Translations under genes and position numbers: made by a program
The notes under the pieces: generated by a model
Told to the model about the DNA's origin: nothing
Databases searched by the model: none
Seen by the model: only the letters and a program-made list of their open reading frames with translations
Shown here: one piece after another, positions 43,908-54,440 of the stretch
Layout of the letters: each line of letters begins with the position of its first letter
Numbering within the stretch: position 1 is the first letter of the stretch
NCBI RefSeq assembly: GCF_041734735.1
Contig: NC_134878.1
Location: 43,998,752 to 44,062,751 of the forward strand
DNA: 64,000 bases
Source: Babylonia areolata
Lineage: Eukaryota > Mollusca > Gastropoda > Neogastropoda > Buccinidae
Reading direction: 5' to 3'

Positions 43908-44068
43908 GCCAGGTACAAGTTAGAGCATGCTATGGCTTAATTCTGAGCAATAGAAAACTCTGAAAACCAACTGTATAATGCAGTGAAGAAATCAGAAGGC
44001 AGTCTTGGGCGTGGAAAACTGTGGATGGGACAAATATAAGATGATACCTCTGAAAACAGACTGCAGAG
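43908..44068 (+). pseudogene. Exon-like repeat R-B, copy 2
   Basis: Acceptor CTGTTTCTTTCAAGCAG ends at 43907. The reading ARYKLEHAM, two stops, then AIENSENQLYNAVKKSEGSL and RGKLWMGQ parallels copy 1 at 33315. It passes directly into a SINE tail at 44069, so the fragment and the SINE are joined or adjacent insertions. Confidence 0.5.
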
Positions 44069-44170
44069 CATGGCTGCCTAAATTTTGATGTAAATACGGT
44101 TATGCACGTTAAAGCCCACCGGCACATGTAATGGATTTAACATGGGAGTCACAGCCTAGAACAAAGAAGT
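44069..44170 (+). mobile_element. SINE tail fragment
   Basis: CATGGCTGCCTAAATTTTGA, GTTATGCACGTTAAAGCCCA, then AACATGGGAGTCACAGCC and a short A-rich end match the 3' half of the SINE at 63075-63180. The head is absent. Confidence 0.75.
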
Positions 44171-44411
44171 CAAATTATTTTTTGTTGAACTCATCAGTTT
44201 ACATAATCATTTTATGTTGTTGCTTATTTTAACTTAAGAAAAGTTGGTATGGTTAGCATGTGTGTGCATATGCACTGGGGCTGTTGTGAAGGGTTTTTTG
44301 GGTGTTTTTTTTTTTTTTTTTCATTCTCTGAGTTTTGGGTTTATACGTCTGGATACAAAAATTCATTATTATGCAGATGTACTGTATCTAACTTGTGTGT
44401 TGCTTTTACAG

Positions 44412-44495
44412 GGAAAGGAGCCAGTCATATGACTTGACCATTGATTTGATGAAGACGACGATGAAGATATGGTGAAGAAAGCACTGCACCTCCAG
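44412..44495 (+). CDS. Probable exon, start of an unidentified gene
   Basis: Acceptor GTTGCTTTTACAG (ends 44411) and donor CTCCAG|GTAACC (44495/44496) bound an 84-bp exon. In the frame that joins the exon at 45961 without a phase shift, two stops come first, then an acidic stretch DEDDDED and ATG at 44469 reading MVKKALHLQ. The exon may therefore be mostly 5' UTR with the start at 44469. Another frame is open as ERSQSYDLTIDLMKTTMKIW and then stops, which would make it a last exon instead. Confidence 0.4.
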
Positions 44496-44828
44496 GTAAC
44501 CTTATGAGTCAACCAGAACAATGCTTCTTGCTTAGAACTTTGTGCACCGCATGAGACTTAAAGCATGGACTTGATGACTGTACCAATGCTGAAAAAAATT
44601 CCTTTGTAGTGAAATTGATGTTTGTCTTAAATTTGATGGTAATAATAACAATGGGCATTAAAATGTGCTCTACCTCCAAAGTACAGGGGCCCAGAGAACT
44701 AACAATCAGCATAAATTTGGAGGGATGGGGGGGCCAGAAATGGTTACAGAAATTAACATCACAGGGTACTATAATCACGACTCCTGAACAAGACAAATCT
44801 AATGTATCAGTGACAAAGCGCGCGCACG

Positions 44829-44865
<37 letters not shown>

Positions 44866-44946
44866 GCCTGTGGAGTTTAGCCAGCAGAGATTTAGTGTGG
44901 GTTTTCATGGAAGCCTTGAAGACAATTTGAGTTGGAGCATTCTGGG

Positions 44947-44984
<38 letters not shown>

Positions 44985-45960
44985 ATCTATCAAAAAATGA
45001 AGGAAGAATTCCAGCTAGAAGTGAGTTTCAGTAATCAAGGTGGGAAAAGATACAGGAAGTGACAAAGAGTTTTGGTTGCTTCAACGGTGAGTACATCTCA
45101 GACAGAACTTATTCTGTGCAAGTCCAGGTATGTGCTTAGGCATAGTTTAGTCACTTGCTGTCACCAGTTAGAAAAGAGGACACGCTCAGTCTGTGCAAGT
45201 GAATGTGAGCACTTCTCAAGTCATGTAATTTATTGAAACATTGTTTGAGAAGAGTGAAGTGTCTGAATTCAAATTCTTTGATTTACATGGTCATTGACAT
45301 GACAGTGTATCAAATAGCTCTAATTGAGATTACACAGATAAGACAAAAAGCTTTTCCAGCTTTTAAAAAAAAATCATTTTTTATTTATTTTTGGAACTAT
45401 TTATTATTATTTATGTTTGTACAACATTTCTTATTTTTCAGGTGTATGGGTGTTTTGGTTTTTTTTGTTTTTGGTTCTGAGAGTTCATTATTGACTAAGT
45501 TTTCAGCCCTGATACGGTAATGTGTTGTCAGCTGGGCCATTATTAGCAGTGGTATATGATAATAGATAGAAAAATAAATTGTTTTCAGTTTCTTGAGAAA
45601 TTTCAGGGAGATTTAATGGAAATGAAGAGGTTACATTATACATAACACTGTCAGAGATTGTTTTTCATTTTTCACTGACTTCAGACGGTTTATCTGTATG
45701 GTCTTGAAAAAATACATGTTAAGTATATGTATTGTGCATGAGTTGAAGAGGATCTATACATGACTTTAGAACAGATGAATATAGTGGCGTGTGCAGAAGG
45801 GGAAAAAAAAGAAAAAAAAGTGTAAGCATTTTTTCTTCTCTCTTCTCATTTTTGTTCATGCCAATAGTATACTTGCTGCTTGACTGCAGGTAATCGGTTA
45901 TGTGATACTATAAGCTTTTTACAGTTATAGAAATGTGATGTCATTTTTTGTGGTCTCCAG

Positions 45961-46182
45961 AACACATCTGTTAGCGACTTGCTTGCTGCGTCACCACCAC
46001 ACGCTTCAACTTCAATGGTGACTGTTACCAGCAGACAGAAGGTGCAGCCATGGGTCGCCCTACTGTCGCCCATCTCTTTGTGGAGGAGTTTGAGGAGGAA
46101 CACCTGGCATTATTCGACACTCACTGTGCTCCAGGGGCCACAATATGGACAACACCATGTTGCTGCTGGAAGTGTGACGTGA
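45961..46182 (+). CDS. Probable exon following 44412-44495
   Basis: Acceptor TTTTTTGTGGTCTCCAG ends at 45960. In phase 0, continuing HLQ from the previous exon, it reads NTSVSDLLAASPPHASTSMV and TVTSRQKVQPWVALLSPISL and runs to TGA at 46180-46182. A possible donor AAG|GTGCAG lies at 46042. A second overlapping frame (MGRPTVAHLFVEEFEEEHLA from 46050, open to 46277) is just as coding-like, so the exon's end and frame are uncertain. Codon composition is clearly less AT-rich than the flanks. Confidence 0.4.
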   Translation, partial: NTSVSDLLAASPPHASTSMVTVTSRQKVQPWVALLSPISLWRSLRRNTWHYSTLTVLQGPQYGQHHVAAGSVT

Positions 46183-46284
46183 TCAGGGTTCAAAGGTCAC
46201 CTGAGAACCAGAATGCTGTCGTACAGTCCTTCAGTGGGATGGAAACAACAACAGGATTGTTAGGCTGGTCACACTGATCACCAG

Positions 46285-46499
46285 TTGATGACTCACGCCA
46301 ACCCTCTCTCCAAAGTCAACCTTCAGCCAAGACGGGGGAAGGCACATCCTACCAGCAGTCTGCAACAGCCAAGTTCAGTCATGAATTCTGGAGTTCTGCT
46401 CAGGATAGCGTGCACCAAACTCAAGTTCTCGTCGGTCTTCCCTGGAGTGCTGATGAAGGCAGCTGGATGGCAGCAGAAAGCTACGCTGTAACTATGTAA
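46285..46499 (+). CDS. Possible downstream exon of the 44.4-46.5 kb gene
   Basis: After CACTGATCACCAG (46284) two frames are open. One ends with TAA at 46497-46499 and reads DDSRQPSLQSQPSAKTGEGT, YQQSATAKFSHEFWSSAQDS, VHQTQVLVGLPWSADEGSW to VTM. The other, from TTG at 46285, reads LMTHANPLSKVNLQP and stops at about 46491. The first looks more like a protein. The frame is the same as that of the 46050 reading but is separated from it by TGA at 46275-46277. Confidence 0.35.
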
Positions 46500-46663
46500 G
46501 CTAACATGCTTTTCTTATTCGATGGTTTAAAATTCTTGTATCATATCATGTCTGTAAAATTTTTCATGTGAGTGTAAAATTCTCATGTAAGTAGAGAATG
46601 CTGTTCCTAGTTGTGGACAGTCAGTGTTAGATAGGAGACTAACAGTCTTCATGGTGGTTTCAG

Positions 46664-46833
46664 GTGGAGATGTTCCTGTGGCAGCAGAGTGCATCAAGGT
46701 CACCCGGCACCCAGTGTTGATGGACCTGCATTGGACGCTCTGCTGGCAGTATGAGATGCTGTTGTGTGTGTTCCAGTGGGAATTTCCGGCGTGTGAAAAT
46801 TTCCAGTTTTTTGGCGAAAGAGAGGCCTTGTAG
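46664..46833 (+). CDS. Possible terminal exon, unidentified
   Basis: Acceptor CATGGTGGTTTCAG ends at 46663. The frame reads GDVPVAAECIKVTRHPVLMD, LHWTLCWQYEMLLCVFQWEF and PACENFQFFGEREAL to TAG at about 46831-46833. It is less AT-rich than the flanks and could continue the gene at 44.4-46.5 kb, but the link is not shown. Confidence 0.3.
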
Positions 46834-46939
46834 TCCACCTTGGGACTGGCATCTACTGAAAGTTTGTTCAGTTTATTCTGAGCACATTTAACAGTCAGTG
46901 TATTGTGAGTGGTTATTATATCACTTTTTTTGATTGACT

Positions 46940-47040
46940 GGGACTGCAGTAGACGAAACCAGGTGTGGCAGTGTAACGGGGACTCAGAATGAGAAGCATG
47001 GGAGTAATGCCACCAAAACAGTGCAGATTATATGGGACAT
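46940..47040 (+). repeat. Dispersed repeat R-A, copy 2
   Basis: GGGACTGCAGTAGACGAAAC, then AGGTGTGGC, GGGGACTC, GGGAGTAATGCCACCAAAA and GTGCAGATTA parallel 32655-32750. Same strand in both places. Confidence 0.7.
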
Positions 47041-47310
47041 AAAAAAAGTATCTATTTAAAAAAATGTATGTGAGTGTGTTGGTGCAAGTGCATGACTGTG
47101 GACATGATGTGTGTGCAATACTGCAAAGTCGTTCGTGTGAGTGTGTGTGCTGGTTTTTAGTGTTTGAGAAAATGTGTTGCAAATGAACAAATGAAGCATC
47201 TTGTGCAGTCTGTCGGGCAGGGCACAACTCAGTTTCTGAACATTTAAATAATCTTATTTCTCTTGATGAGACAACATTTCTATTCTTCTCCTGTTGGACC
47301 ATCAATCATA

Positions 47311-47640
47311 TTAAAATTCTTCTTTCACATCAGGAGAACAATTTTCGAATTGGAAACACTGCTCTTTGCTGGCTTCACACTTTTCTTTCAGAAAGAAACC
47401 AGTTCTTGTAGATGATAACAAATCAACTGAAGCACCTTTAGCTTCAAGTTGCAACAGTGTTGAGCCATTTTTCATCCTCTGGATTGTCATCATTGATTGG
47501 AGACATATGTGCTGTGACATGGTGATGGACCTACAGTCTGCACTACTCACGTAGTCGGAGAATGCATCTAATTCACTGATCACATTTTTGCCAAAAGAAC
47601 TGGATTTGTTGGGAGTGGTATCATGTGTAGTACACCTCAA
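47311..47640 (-). CDS. Unplaced coding-like ORF
   Basis: On the minus strand about 108 codons are open: TTHDTTPNKSSSFGKNVISE, LDAFSDYVSSADCRSITMSQ, then SMMTIQRMKNGSTLLQLEAK, and an end CSPDVKEEF before TAA at 47313-47311. Composition is protein-like with no low-complexity bias. There is no ATG at its start; an AG lies just upstream at 47632 but with a poor pyrimidine tract, so this may be part of an exon or a pseudogene piece. I do not recognise it. Confidence 0.35.
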   Translation of the reverse strand: MRCTTHDTTPNKSSSFGKNVISELDAFSDYVSSADCRSITMSQHICLQSMMTIQRMKNGSTLLQLEAKGASVDLLSSTRTGFFLKEKCEASKEQCFQFENCSPDVKEEF

Positions 47641-49400
47641 AATTCATTAGGCAAATTTTTGATGATTTATAAAAACCGAAACGTCATGATGGAAACGGAA
47701 AGTTTGAAACTTGATCACTGAATAGTTTATTGTAAAACATTGAAACAGATCAGTTTGGACATGCTGAAGATAGCATTGCTCTGTTTCCAGCTCAAACACG
47801 TTTCGGATGGTGAGCAAAAATATGATTTGGATCATTATATGTACATACTGATAACTCCCTTCTCCCCTCCCCACCCCCATCCACTGTTTTTGGTTTTGTT
47901 GATTGGGAAGGAATTGAATGTGAACCATGAAGGTTTTGCCTGTTGTTTTTTTTTGTTTGTTTTTTTGCTGTTGGCTTAGATTGTACTCAGTGTTGCTATG
48001 TTGTTAACGACATTGATGAGTAGCTGTGATTGTGTGCAGATGGATTACAAGGTAATTCAACTGGAACATGATTATTGCACATGTGATGCTTTTAAAGAGT
48101 TCTGTGCAGTCTTTCAAGGAGTAGAGACTGAGACTGTGGTCTACTGACATAAGACAGTCTGTGGAGGTTTTTTAAATGAAGGTATGTTTTTCTTATTATT
48201 CTGCACATTCTCGTCTTCAGGCACCAAATGTGCAGTGTAGGCTATGTGTGCATTGAATTTGCACATGCACACATAGCAACACTTGCTCATTCACATGCTT
48301 GCATGTGTTCGTGCACAGACTCTCGCACGCACACTCACTAATGCAGATATGCAAGCGTGCATATACACACACACATACCACGCAACATTCCACCACTAAA
48401 TACATGACACATACACTACACTCCAAACACTCTACACACACAAATGATACACACCATCCTTACCCCTTTCCTGCACTCCACACCTCCACACACACACGCA
48501 CACACGCACGCATGCATGCCCCACACCACACACAGAGCATGCGGTACACTGAAATGCATTGATAGACAAGAGAGAATAGAGAATGGGAGAGTGAAGCAAA
48601 TGAGGGGAAAAAATCATTTAAGTCATCAGTTAGCTTCATTTTCAGTGTGTTTTAATAACTTTTATTTCTGTATATCATATTTATAACATGATAAAATTAG
48701 ATTTGTAATTACTTGACTGTTACAGAGGAAATCAATTTGATCAAACTTATTATTTGTGTTGTTCCTCAGTCTGTGTTTTAATTCAAACTTGAAATGAAAA
48801 CCATTTTCATTCACCCCTTGCGGAGCAGTTGACTGAATTCATACATGAATTTTTCCGCTCATACAAACTCTTTTCTTCTTCTGCTTCAGCCCCCTCTCCC
48901 ACTTTCATGTTCTTAATTTTGTTTCCAAAATTGTTTCAGTAGTGTTACTTTTTGATATCATTGCCCATGTGCATGCTTTTCATTTTAGGTTTTACTGTTT
49001 GATCATTTTCTTGCCGTGTTTTGATATCTTTGTCTGTCTGTTTCTCTAACTGTGTGTCTCTCTCTCTCTCATTTTCTTTATACCTCTGCAATTACTTAAA
49101 TGTTATTCATGTTTTCTTATGTTATTCATGTTATTCATACTTTTCTTTATTATGGCATGTGCATGCTTTTTAAAGATTTTATTTCTTCATTATTTTTATG
49201 TCTTGTACTCTCTCCCTTTATCTCTTCCATTCTCTTACCCTCCCCCTCCTTCTCTCTCTCTCTGTCACTCTCTCTCCCCCTTCAATTCTTGTCCTTTCAT
49301 TCTCCTTTTGATGTCATTTGTTGTAAGTGTCAAATTATCATTAACGTATCCATGATTTATAGTGTGCATGATGTATTGATATTATGATTTTTTTTTTTTT
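47641..49400. other. Intergenic stretch with CA-rich DNA
   Basis: Long CA-rich sequence spans 48240-48540 and (CT)n tracts lie near 49058-49070 and 49250-49276. Open stretches here reflect simple-sequence bias. No exon is supported. Confidence 0.5.
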
Positions 49401-49401
49401 A

Positions 49402-49508
49402 CCCCACTTATGTGAACAAAGTGAGGTTGTGTTATAACCTGGTGTTCAGTTGTCTATGTGTGTGTGTTTGTCTGTATGTATGTCTGTGGTAAACTTTAAC
49501 ATTGCCTA
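49402..49508 (+). repeat. Dispersed hairpin-type repeat, second copy
   Basis: CCACTTATGTGAACAAAGTG, then TTATAACCTGGTGTTCAGTT, a (GT)n-like stretch and GGTAAACTTTAACATTG match 19538-19645. Confidence 0.65.
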
Positions 49509-49874
49509 ACATTGATGCTTGTGTACTTGGTGATTGTGAGTTTTAGGGAGGTGAGAATGTGCATGTATGAATGTTTATGGTAGTGTGGGCAGGGTTCTGG
49601 TGGCAACAGGATGTTTTCTAAGTGAGTTCTGACCTTTTCCTCACTTTCCTATATTCCTAATATTTCATTTACTCTATCCTCTTTCTTTTATATTTTCTGT
49701 CTATTATGTTCATATTCTTAGTTAGGTTATTGTCTCGAGTTGTTTCTTGCATCATTTAATAAAGTTTCATTTCTTTTATTATTTATGTCTCCAAGTGTTT
49801 ATCATTTTGTGTGAATCACAGGGTAGTGCTTGGCCATCGCTTCTCCTTACCCACTTTGGGTTTGTGACCATGTG

Positions 49875-49906
49875 TCACAAGTGAGTCTTGAAGGCCTTGC
49901 CTCTGT
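49875..49906 (+). repeat. Short dispersed repeat (copy B)
   Basis: CACAAGTGAGTCTTGAAGGC followed by CTTGCCTCT, as at 20188. Confidence 0.55.
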
Positions 49907-50820
49907 TGTTTTCGTTTGTGTCCCTTTTGAGGGTTGGATGAAAAAACCCAGCATTGTGAGGCACTGTTACCCTCAGAAAAATAAATTTATTCAGTTCAGT
50001 TCAGAAGCTTCATTTCTGTTCGTTGTCTCCCTTGACTCTGTCAAGAGTCATTTGGACATCAGACAGAATTGTTAACCATATTCTTCCAAGTCTGTCAGTT
50101 GTGTGCCAAAGCCTAGGTCACTGCAAAATGGTCTTTTCCATCCATTCTGTAATATTGTCAGTCCATCACTTTACCTGTCTTTCCTCCATCTTCCTCCCTC
50201 AACAATTCCTTGAAGGACTGTTGCATCAAGGCCATTGGATCTTGTTATCTGGCCATACCAACAAAGGTTTCTTTTCTTAACTGATGTCAGGAGATCTTCA
50301 AAGTAAAGTCGTGACATAGTGATGCTTGAGTTGATAGTTTGATGCATTTGTTCATTGTTGATGTGATCAGTGCCTCAGATTCTTAGTATTTTACAGCAGA
50401 ACATCTTATTTGTATGGTTTCCATTCTTCTTTCCAAATAAGCTGTTAGGGTCCTTACCTTGCATGCAGAAATGTACAGACACAATTCACCATGTATAATG
50501 CAGAAAAAAAACTTGCATAGGACTTATACTTATTAATTTATGCTGTATTATTTTATGACATGAACTTCTATCAGTACTGGTAAAGAATACACTCCAGTCT
50601 TAGAAAACATCAAATTTGATCTGGAAAATTTTTATCATTATTGGACAATGCCTTTTAAGAACAAATAAACTCACATGCCTGGGCGCATGCACAGGTAGCA
50701 CACACACACACACACATACATTCACACACACATACATACACAACACAAACTACACATCAAGGTGTGACTGCATGCGCAAAATACAATGCATGGTTACACA
50801 TAATGTACATATTGCTTAGA
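49907..50820. other. Intergenic stretch
   Basis: (CA)n at 50700-50760. The block 50020-50420 is less AT-rich and may be decayed repeat sequence; a polyadenylation-like AATAAATTTATTCAG occurs near 49981. No gene supported. Confidence 0.4.
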
Positions 50821-50849
50821 AAACTATGCAATATTAAGAGTGTCAGGGA

Positions 50850-51590
50850 GAGGCGGTATATCTGATGGGGGAACATGTCGTACTCCTAGGAGTAGTTCAT
50901 CCGTTTTGGTCCTCGCCTATCACTCAGCTCTCACCAACAGGTCCCCGAAGCTTGCATGCAACAGCGGCCCCATCCGGCAATGGTTTCGACTGGCTGACAA
51001 AACTGGTGAGGGTAGCTGATGGGTCTCAAACCCTCAATGAATTAGGGCTTGTCTTCTTATGCATGCTAAAACAGTTTGGAGGGCTACATGGAGGAGTCCA
51101 CCTCCCAGAGGTCAACGGGTAGAAAGGCAGACCTTGCAAAGCATTGTGGATCACAGTCAGGGTACATTTAGAACACTGCTGGCCATCCACTGTATCCTAA
51201 CTTATCTACTGCTTCTCGAGTCCGTCTTGCCACTGGTTACAGATTGACCGGAACGAGAGAGTGAAGTTGAAAATTTTGCAACTCTCTCTCACTTTATTCC
51301 AAGTCAATTTCAAGTCACAATTTCAAACCTACTCTTGCCACTCTCAAGTCCTATGGTGAAGGGTGAGTGGCGAAGCAGCAGGTGCGGATACACTGGAAGC
51401 TGTAGTCACAAACCTTCACACAGGCAGCCCAGAGCATTGGGTCGTTCTCTGGCTGGAAGGAAGCAGCAATAGAGCTTGGCAGTCCCCATTGGTGTCTGAG
51501 TAGCCCTCTTTAGGAATTGCTCTGCTCACCTCCATGGAGGAAGGGCCTCATTACCCAGCTCTATGCCAGCGAGACGTGGACTGTCTACAG
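50850..51590. repeat. GC-richer block, suspected dispersed repeat
   Basis: Composition changes sharply from the AT-rich flanks. The block has no long coherent frame, and phrases such as CTCACCTCCATGGAGGAAGG and CGAGACGTGGACTG recall a repeat I have seen in molluscan sequence, from memory only. Boundaries are guessed from composition. Confidence 0.35.
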
Positions 51591-51717
51591 TCATTTCCAC
51601 TTGAAAAATGAATAACTTAATTATTAGAGAAAATAGGTGTAAACAAGAGAATGAAAGATGAAATGCATAAAAGTATTATTACTTTTATCATTTCTTCGGA
51701 TTACAAACACATCAGCC

Positions 51718-51790
51718 TGGGTGGCTCATACAGATGAGTGTCGAGCTCACAGTGATCAAGTTGTGAGTTTGAATCACAGACACCCAACAC
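51718..51790 (+). mobile_element. tRNA-like SINE head
   Basis: GGGTGGCTCATACAGATGAG (A-box-like), then AGTTTGAATCACAG (B-box-like) ending ACACCC, which could pair with GGGTG at the start. The sequence differs from the main SINE family head. No intact tRNA cloverleaf. Confidence 0.45.
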
Positions 51791-51984
51791 AAAGAAATGT
51801 ATTGTGTTATATTTGTTTTCAAACTATGTTCTAGAGGCACTTTTTTTTTTCTCTCTCCCTTTTTCCCTCTGTGCAAGTACATGTGTTTCCATATACAATC
51901 AGGATTTTTATTTTTTTAAAATCTTTTATTAATTTTTTTTATTTATTTAAGGCCTGCTGTTACAACACTCATTCTGTTTTTGTG

Positions 51985-52195
51985 ACTGTGCTTGCTGGTT
52001 ATGTTCATGTTGCCATAACTCACTGTGCACTGATACCAATTAAGAGATTTTTGATGTTCCGTATGTGTGTACATTCAGGCACTAGCAGATCTGCACAGAA
52101 AAATCTCCACCCTCAACCTACCAGGCTTAGTTAGGATTCAAACCAAGGCCCCTCAGATTGAAAGTAATTGCTCTTGTTTTGGCAGTTGATGGTGG
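51985..52195 (-). mobile_element. SINE fragment, main family
   Basis: Read on the minus strand: a decayed head near 52195-52130 (with the CAGATTGAAAG segment on the plus strand), then TGTGCAGATCTGCTAGTGCC, a GTACACAC segment and a degraded body to about 51985. Same order as 62799-63030. Confidence 0.65.
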
Positions 52196-52601
52196 TGAAC
52201 CAGCTTGTTGACTAAAATCACCTACATTACATATATGGGAAAGAGTTAATACCATTCAGCCTGTTTCATTTGATTTGATAGAAGTTTGTGGGAAAATAAC
52301 TTACTCATAGTCAAGACCTGTTATTTTTTACTAGGATGGTTATTCCTGTCTGTGCTCTTCATCGACTTCTGTGTATCCTTCTCCAGTTGGCAGTGGTTGT
52401 GTTCTTCTCAGATAGTTGTTAATGAACATCTGCACTTTGTTTAGGTGGTCTTTACTCTTTTCTCATCCTACATCAAAGATCACCGCAATGGTCCATCACC
52501 ATAAAAGCACACAGATAAATAAAAATGCGAATGAATGTGATTTTTCTTTTGGTAGAGTTTTATTTGTTTATTTATTTATTCTATTTTATTTTTTTGGCCA
52601 G

Positions 52602-52747
52602 TGATGTTGCAAGTTCTTGAAAAGACGAAAAAAGAAATGAAGAGAAGAATGAAAATAGTGTGTTTCATGGATTTGCATGGAACTGAGGCCACCGGAAAAA
52701 CCCCCACAGAAAAACCCTTTCTCATCCTCCATGTCTTAGCACCACAG
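52602..52747 (+). CDS. Possible internal exon, unidentified
   Basis: Bounded by a T-rich acceptor ending GGCCAG (52601) and a donor CCACAG|GTTCGT (52747/52748). After two bases it is open with no stop: MLQVLEKTKKEMKRRMKIVC, FMDLHGTEATGKTPTEKPFL and ILHVLAPQ. No partner exon or family was recognised, and the flanks are very T-rich. Confidence 0.3.
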
Positions 52748-52872
52748 GTTCGTTTGATTTACTACATTTTCATTTTATTTTATTTATTTATTTATTTTAT
52801 TGCATTTTTATTTATTACTTATCAAATCATTCAAATGCTTGCTCACTGGTGTCATGTTTAGACATCATCCCT

Positions 52873-52948
52873 GAAGATGAAATGTGGTTACCTTTATGGT
52901 GAGAGTAAAAATGGTCATATACACAAAAATCTCACTGATGTTGAGCCT
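52873..52948 (+). mobile_element. SINE tail fragment
   Basis: GTGGTTACCTTTATGGTGAG, then GTAAAAATGGTCATATACAC and AAAAATCTCACT align with GTATGGCTGCCTACATGGCG and the following bases of the SINE at 63075. The 82-codon open frame running through this spot is therefore repeat-derived. Confidence 0.65.
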
Positions 52949-53409
52949 CAAACGTCTAGCTGGGGACAAAGAGAGAGACTAGAGAGAGAGATCTCTTGTC
53001 CAAAAGAGGGATTGAAAAAAGATCTCCCTGACCCCTCCCTTCAACCCCTGAAATGTTTGGGAGTGCTGCATTCACTACCTTTATACAACAATAATAAAAC
53101 AGTGACAACAACAACAAACAAGTAAAAGCAAAGAAAAGAAATATTAATGTGGACAGGTCTATCAAATGGCATTAAACAATGTGACTAAGATGATTCTGTT
53201 TTCCAATAGGTGTGTTTTGTAGGGGAAACTGCAGTCTTGTGATCCATGACAGGTTTTCCATGTGTTGCGGATTTGATGGAAAACATTATCAGTGTTTCTT
53301 CACTTTGGATACCTCTACCTGGGATTTACTGTGTGTTGACAGCACGTGCATCTGAGTGTGGATTCATTTTATTCTTCCGTCATATCTCTTCAAGAACAGT
53401 GACCTCAGT

Positions 53410-53535
53410 GGTTGCAGAAAAATCTCTCTGCTGAGAAGGGAAAAGTTCCTAACAGAGTCATCTTAGAAAGAATGAAACCAGGACCCTCAAATTGAAACCC
53501 AGTGCTTTAACCACCCTGCGCTTGTGCCCATCTTC
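53410..53535 (-). mobile_element. SINE head fragment
   Basis: On the plus strand AATGAAACCAGGACCCTCAA, ATTGAAACCCAGTGCTTTAA and CCACCCTGCGC match the reverse complement of the SINE tRNA-like head. The body side is present only as CAGAAAAATCTC. Confidence 0.6.
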
Positions 53536-53639
53536 ATGTGAGATCACTTGAGAGGCCTTGACACTGAATCACCACATAACCTGGGTCACAGCCCAACACT
53601 AGGAGTTTCTGATGTGAGATATGTGAATGAAAGAGGCTA

Positions 53640-54045
53640 CTGTTAAGTTGATAGCTGTCCAGCCAAAGAATATAGCACTATGATCTCATGTCTTTAAGTG
53701 TAAAGGAGTACATGGTCATGTAAGAGCACATGAGAAGCTTTCACACTGAATCACCATGTCAGTGGATACCTGGTCAACCAAAGAACATAGCACTGTGATC
53801 TCATACCTGAACTTCAATGGAGTACATTGTCATGTGTGAGAATCTGAGCTTTGGCATCGCAGTGTAAGTGGATACTTGGCTGACCAAAGAATGTAGCACC
53901 ATGATTTCCTGACGAGCTGCAAAGGAGTACATGGTCATGTGTGAGAACCTGAGAAGTTTTCGCATCATCATGTAAGTGGATACCTGGCCAACCAAAGAAT
54001 GTAGCACCGTGATCTCCTAACTTAACAGCAAAGGAGTACATTGTT
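53640..54045 (+). repeat. Minisatellite, four degenerate ~105-115-bp units
   Basis: GGAGTACATKGTCATGTRWG recurs at 53705, 53819 and 53924, with a last partial at 54033, giving periods of 114, 105 and 109. GTGGATACYTGGYCAACCAA and AGAAYRTAGCACYRTGAT recur in the same register. Units are diverged, and an earlier degenerate unit begins near 53540. Confidence 0.85.
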
Positions 54046-54049
54046 CCAA

Positions 54050-54440
54050 ACCGGTGATGAATCTGTGTGTGGAGGGGGGATACCTCAATCATGCGTCTTC
54101 AGTACTCTGGAGTCAACTCAGTGCCTGTAACATGGGGTATGATCAATGGTTTCTCCATTGCAATGGGACAGCTTAGTCTTTTGTGAAGGATTGTGACTCA
54201 GACTAAGAGGCAACACTGCACTGGCTCTTAGTGCTGCAGCCTTGAGGGTTAGTTGGCCTTTGGGAACCATCCTAATGCCGACTGTCCTAAAACCCTCTTG
54301 GCCGAGAGAGTGGGGATCACTCCACTGTAATCAATAGTCAGGACAGTAGTTGCCTCCTTTGCTGTTCTGATGGTCATAGTCGGACACAACTGACTATCGT
54401 TCCTACCCTGGAGTATATTGTGATGTGTTTTATTCCTGCT
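54050..54440. repeat. GC-richer block, suspected dispersed repeat
   Basis: Compositionally distinct from its AT-rich flanks, with no coding frame. Contains CTTGGCCGAGAGAGTGGGGA and GACACAACTGACTATCGTTC. From memory similar text is repetitive in gastropods; unverified. Confidence 0.35.

Noticed and set aside
52877-53125. 82-codon plus-strand ORF
   Set aside because: Starts within a SINE tail fragment; the remainder is low-complexity.
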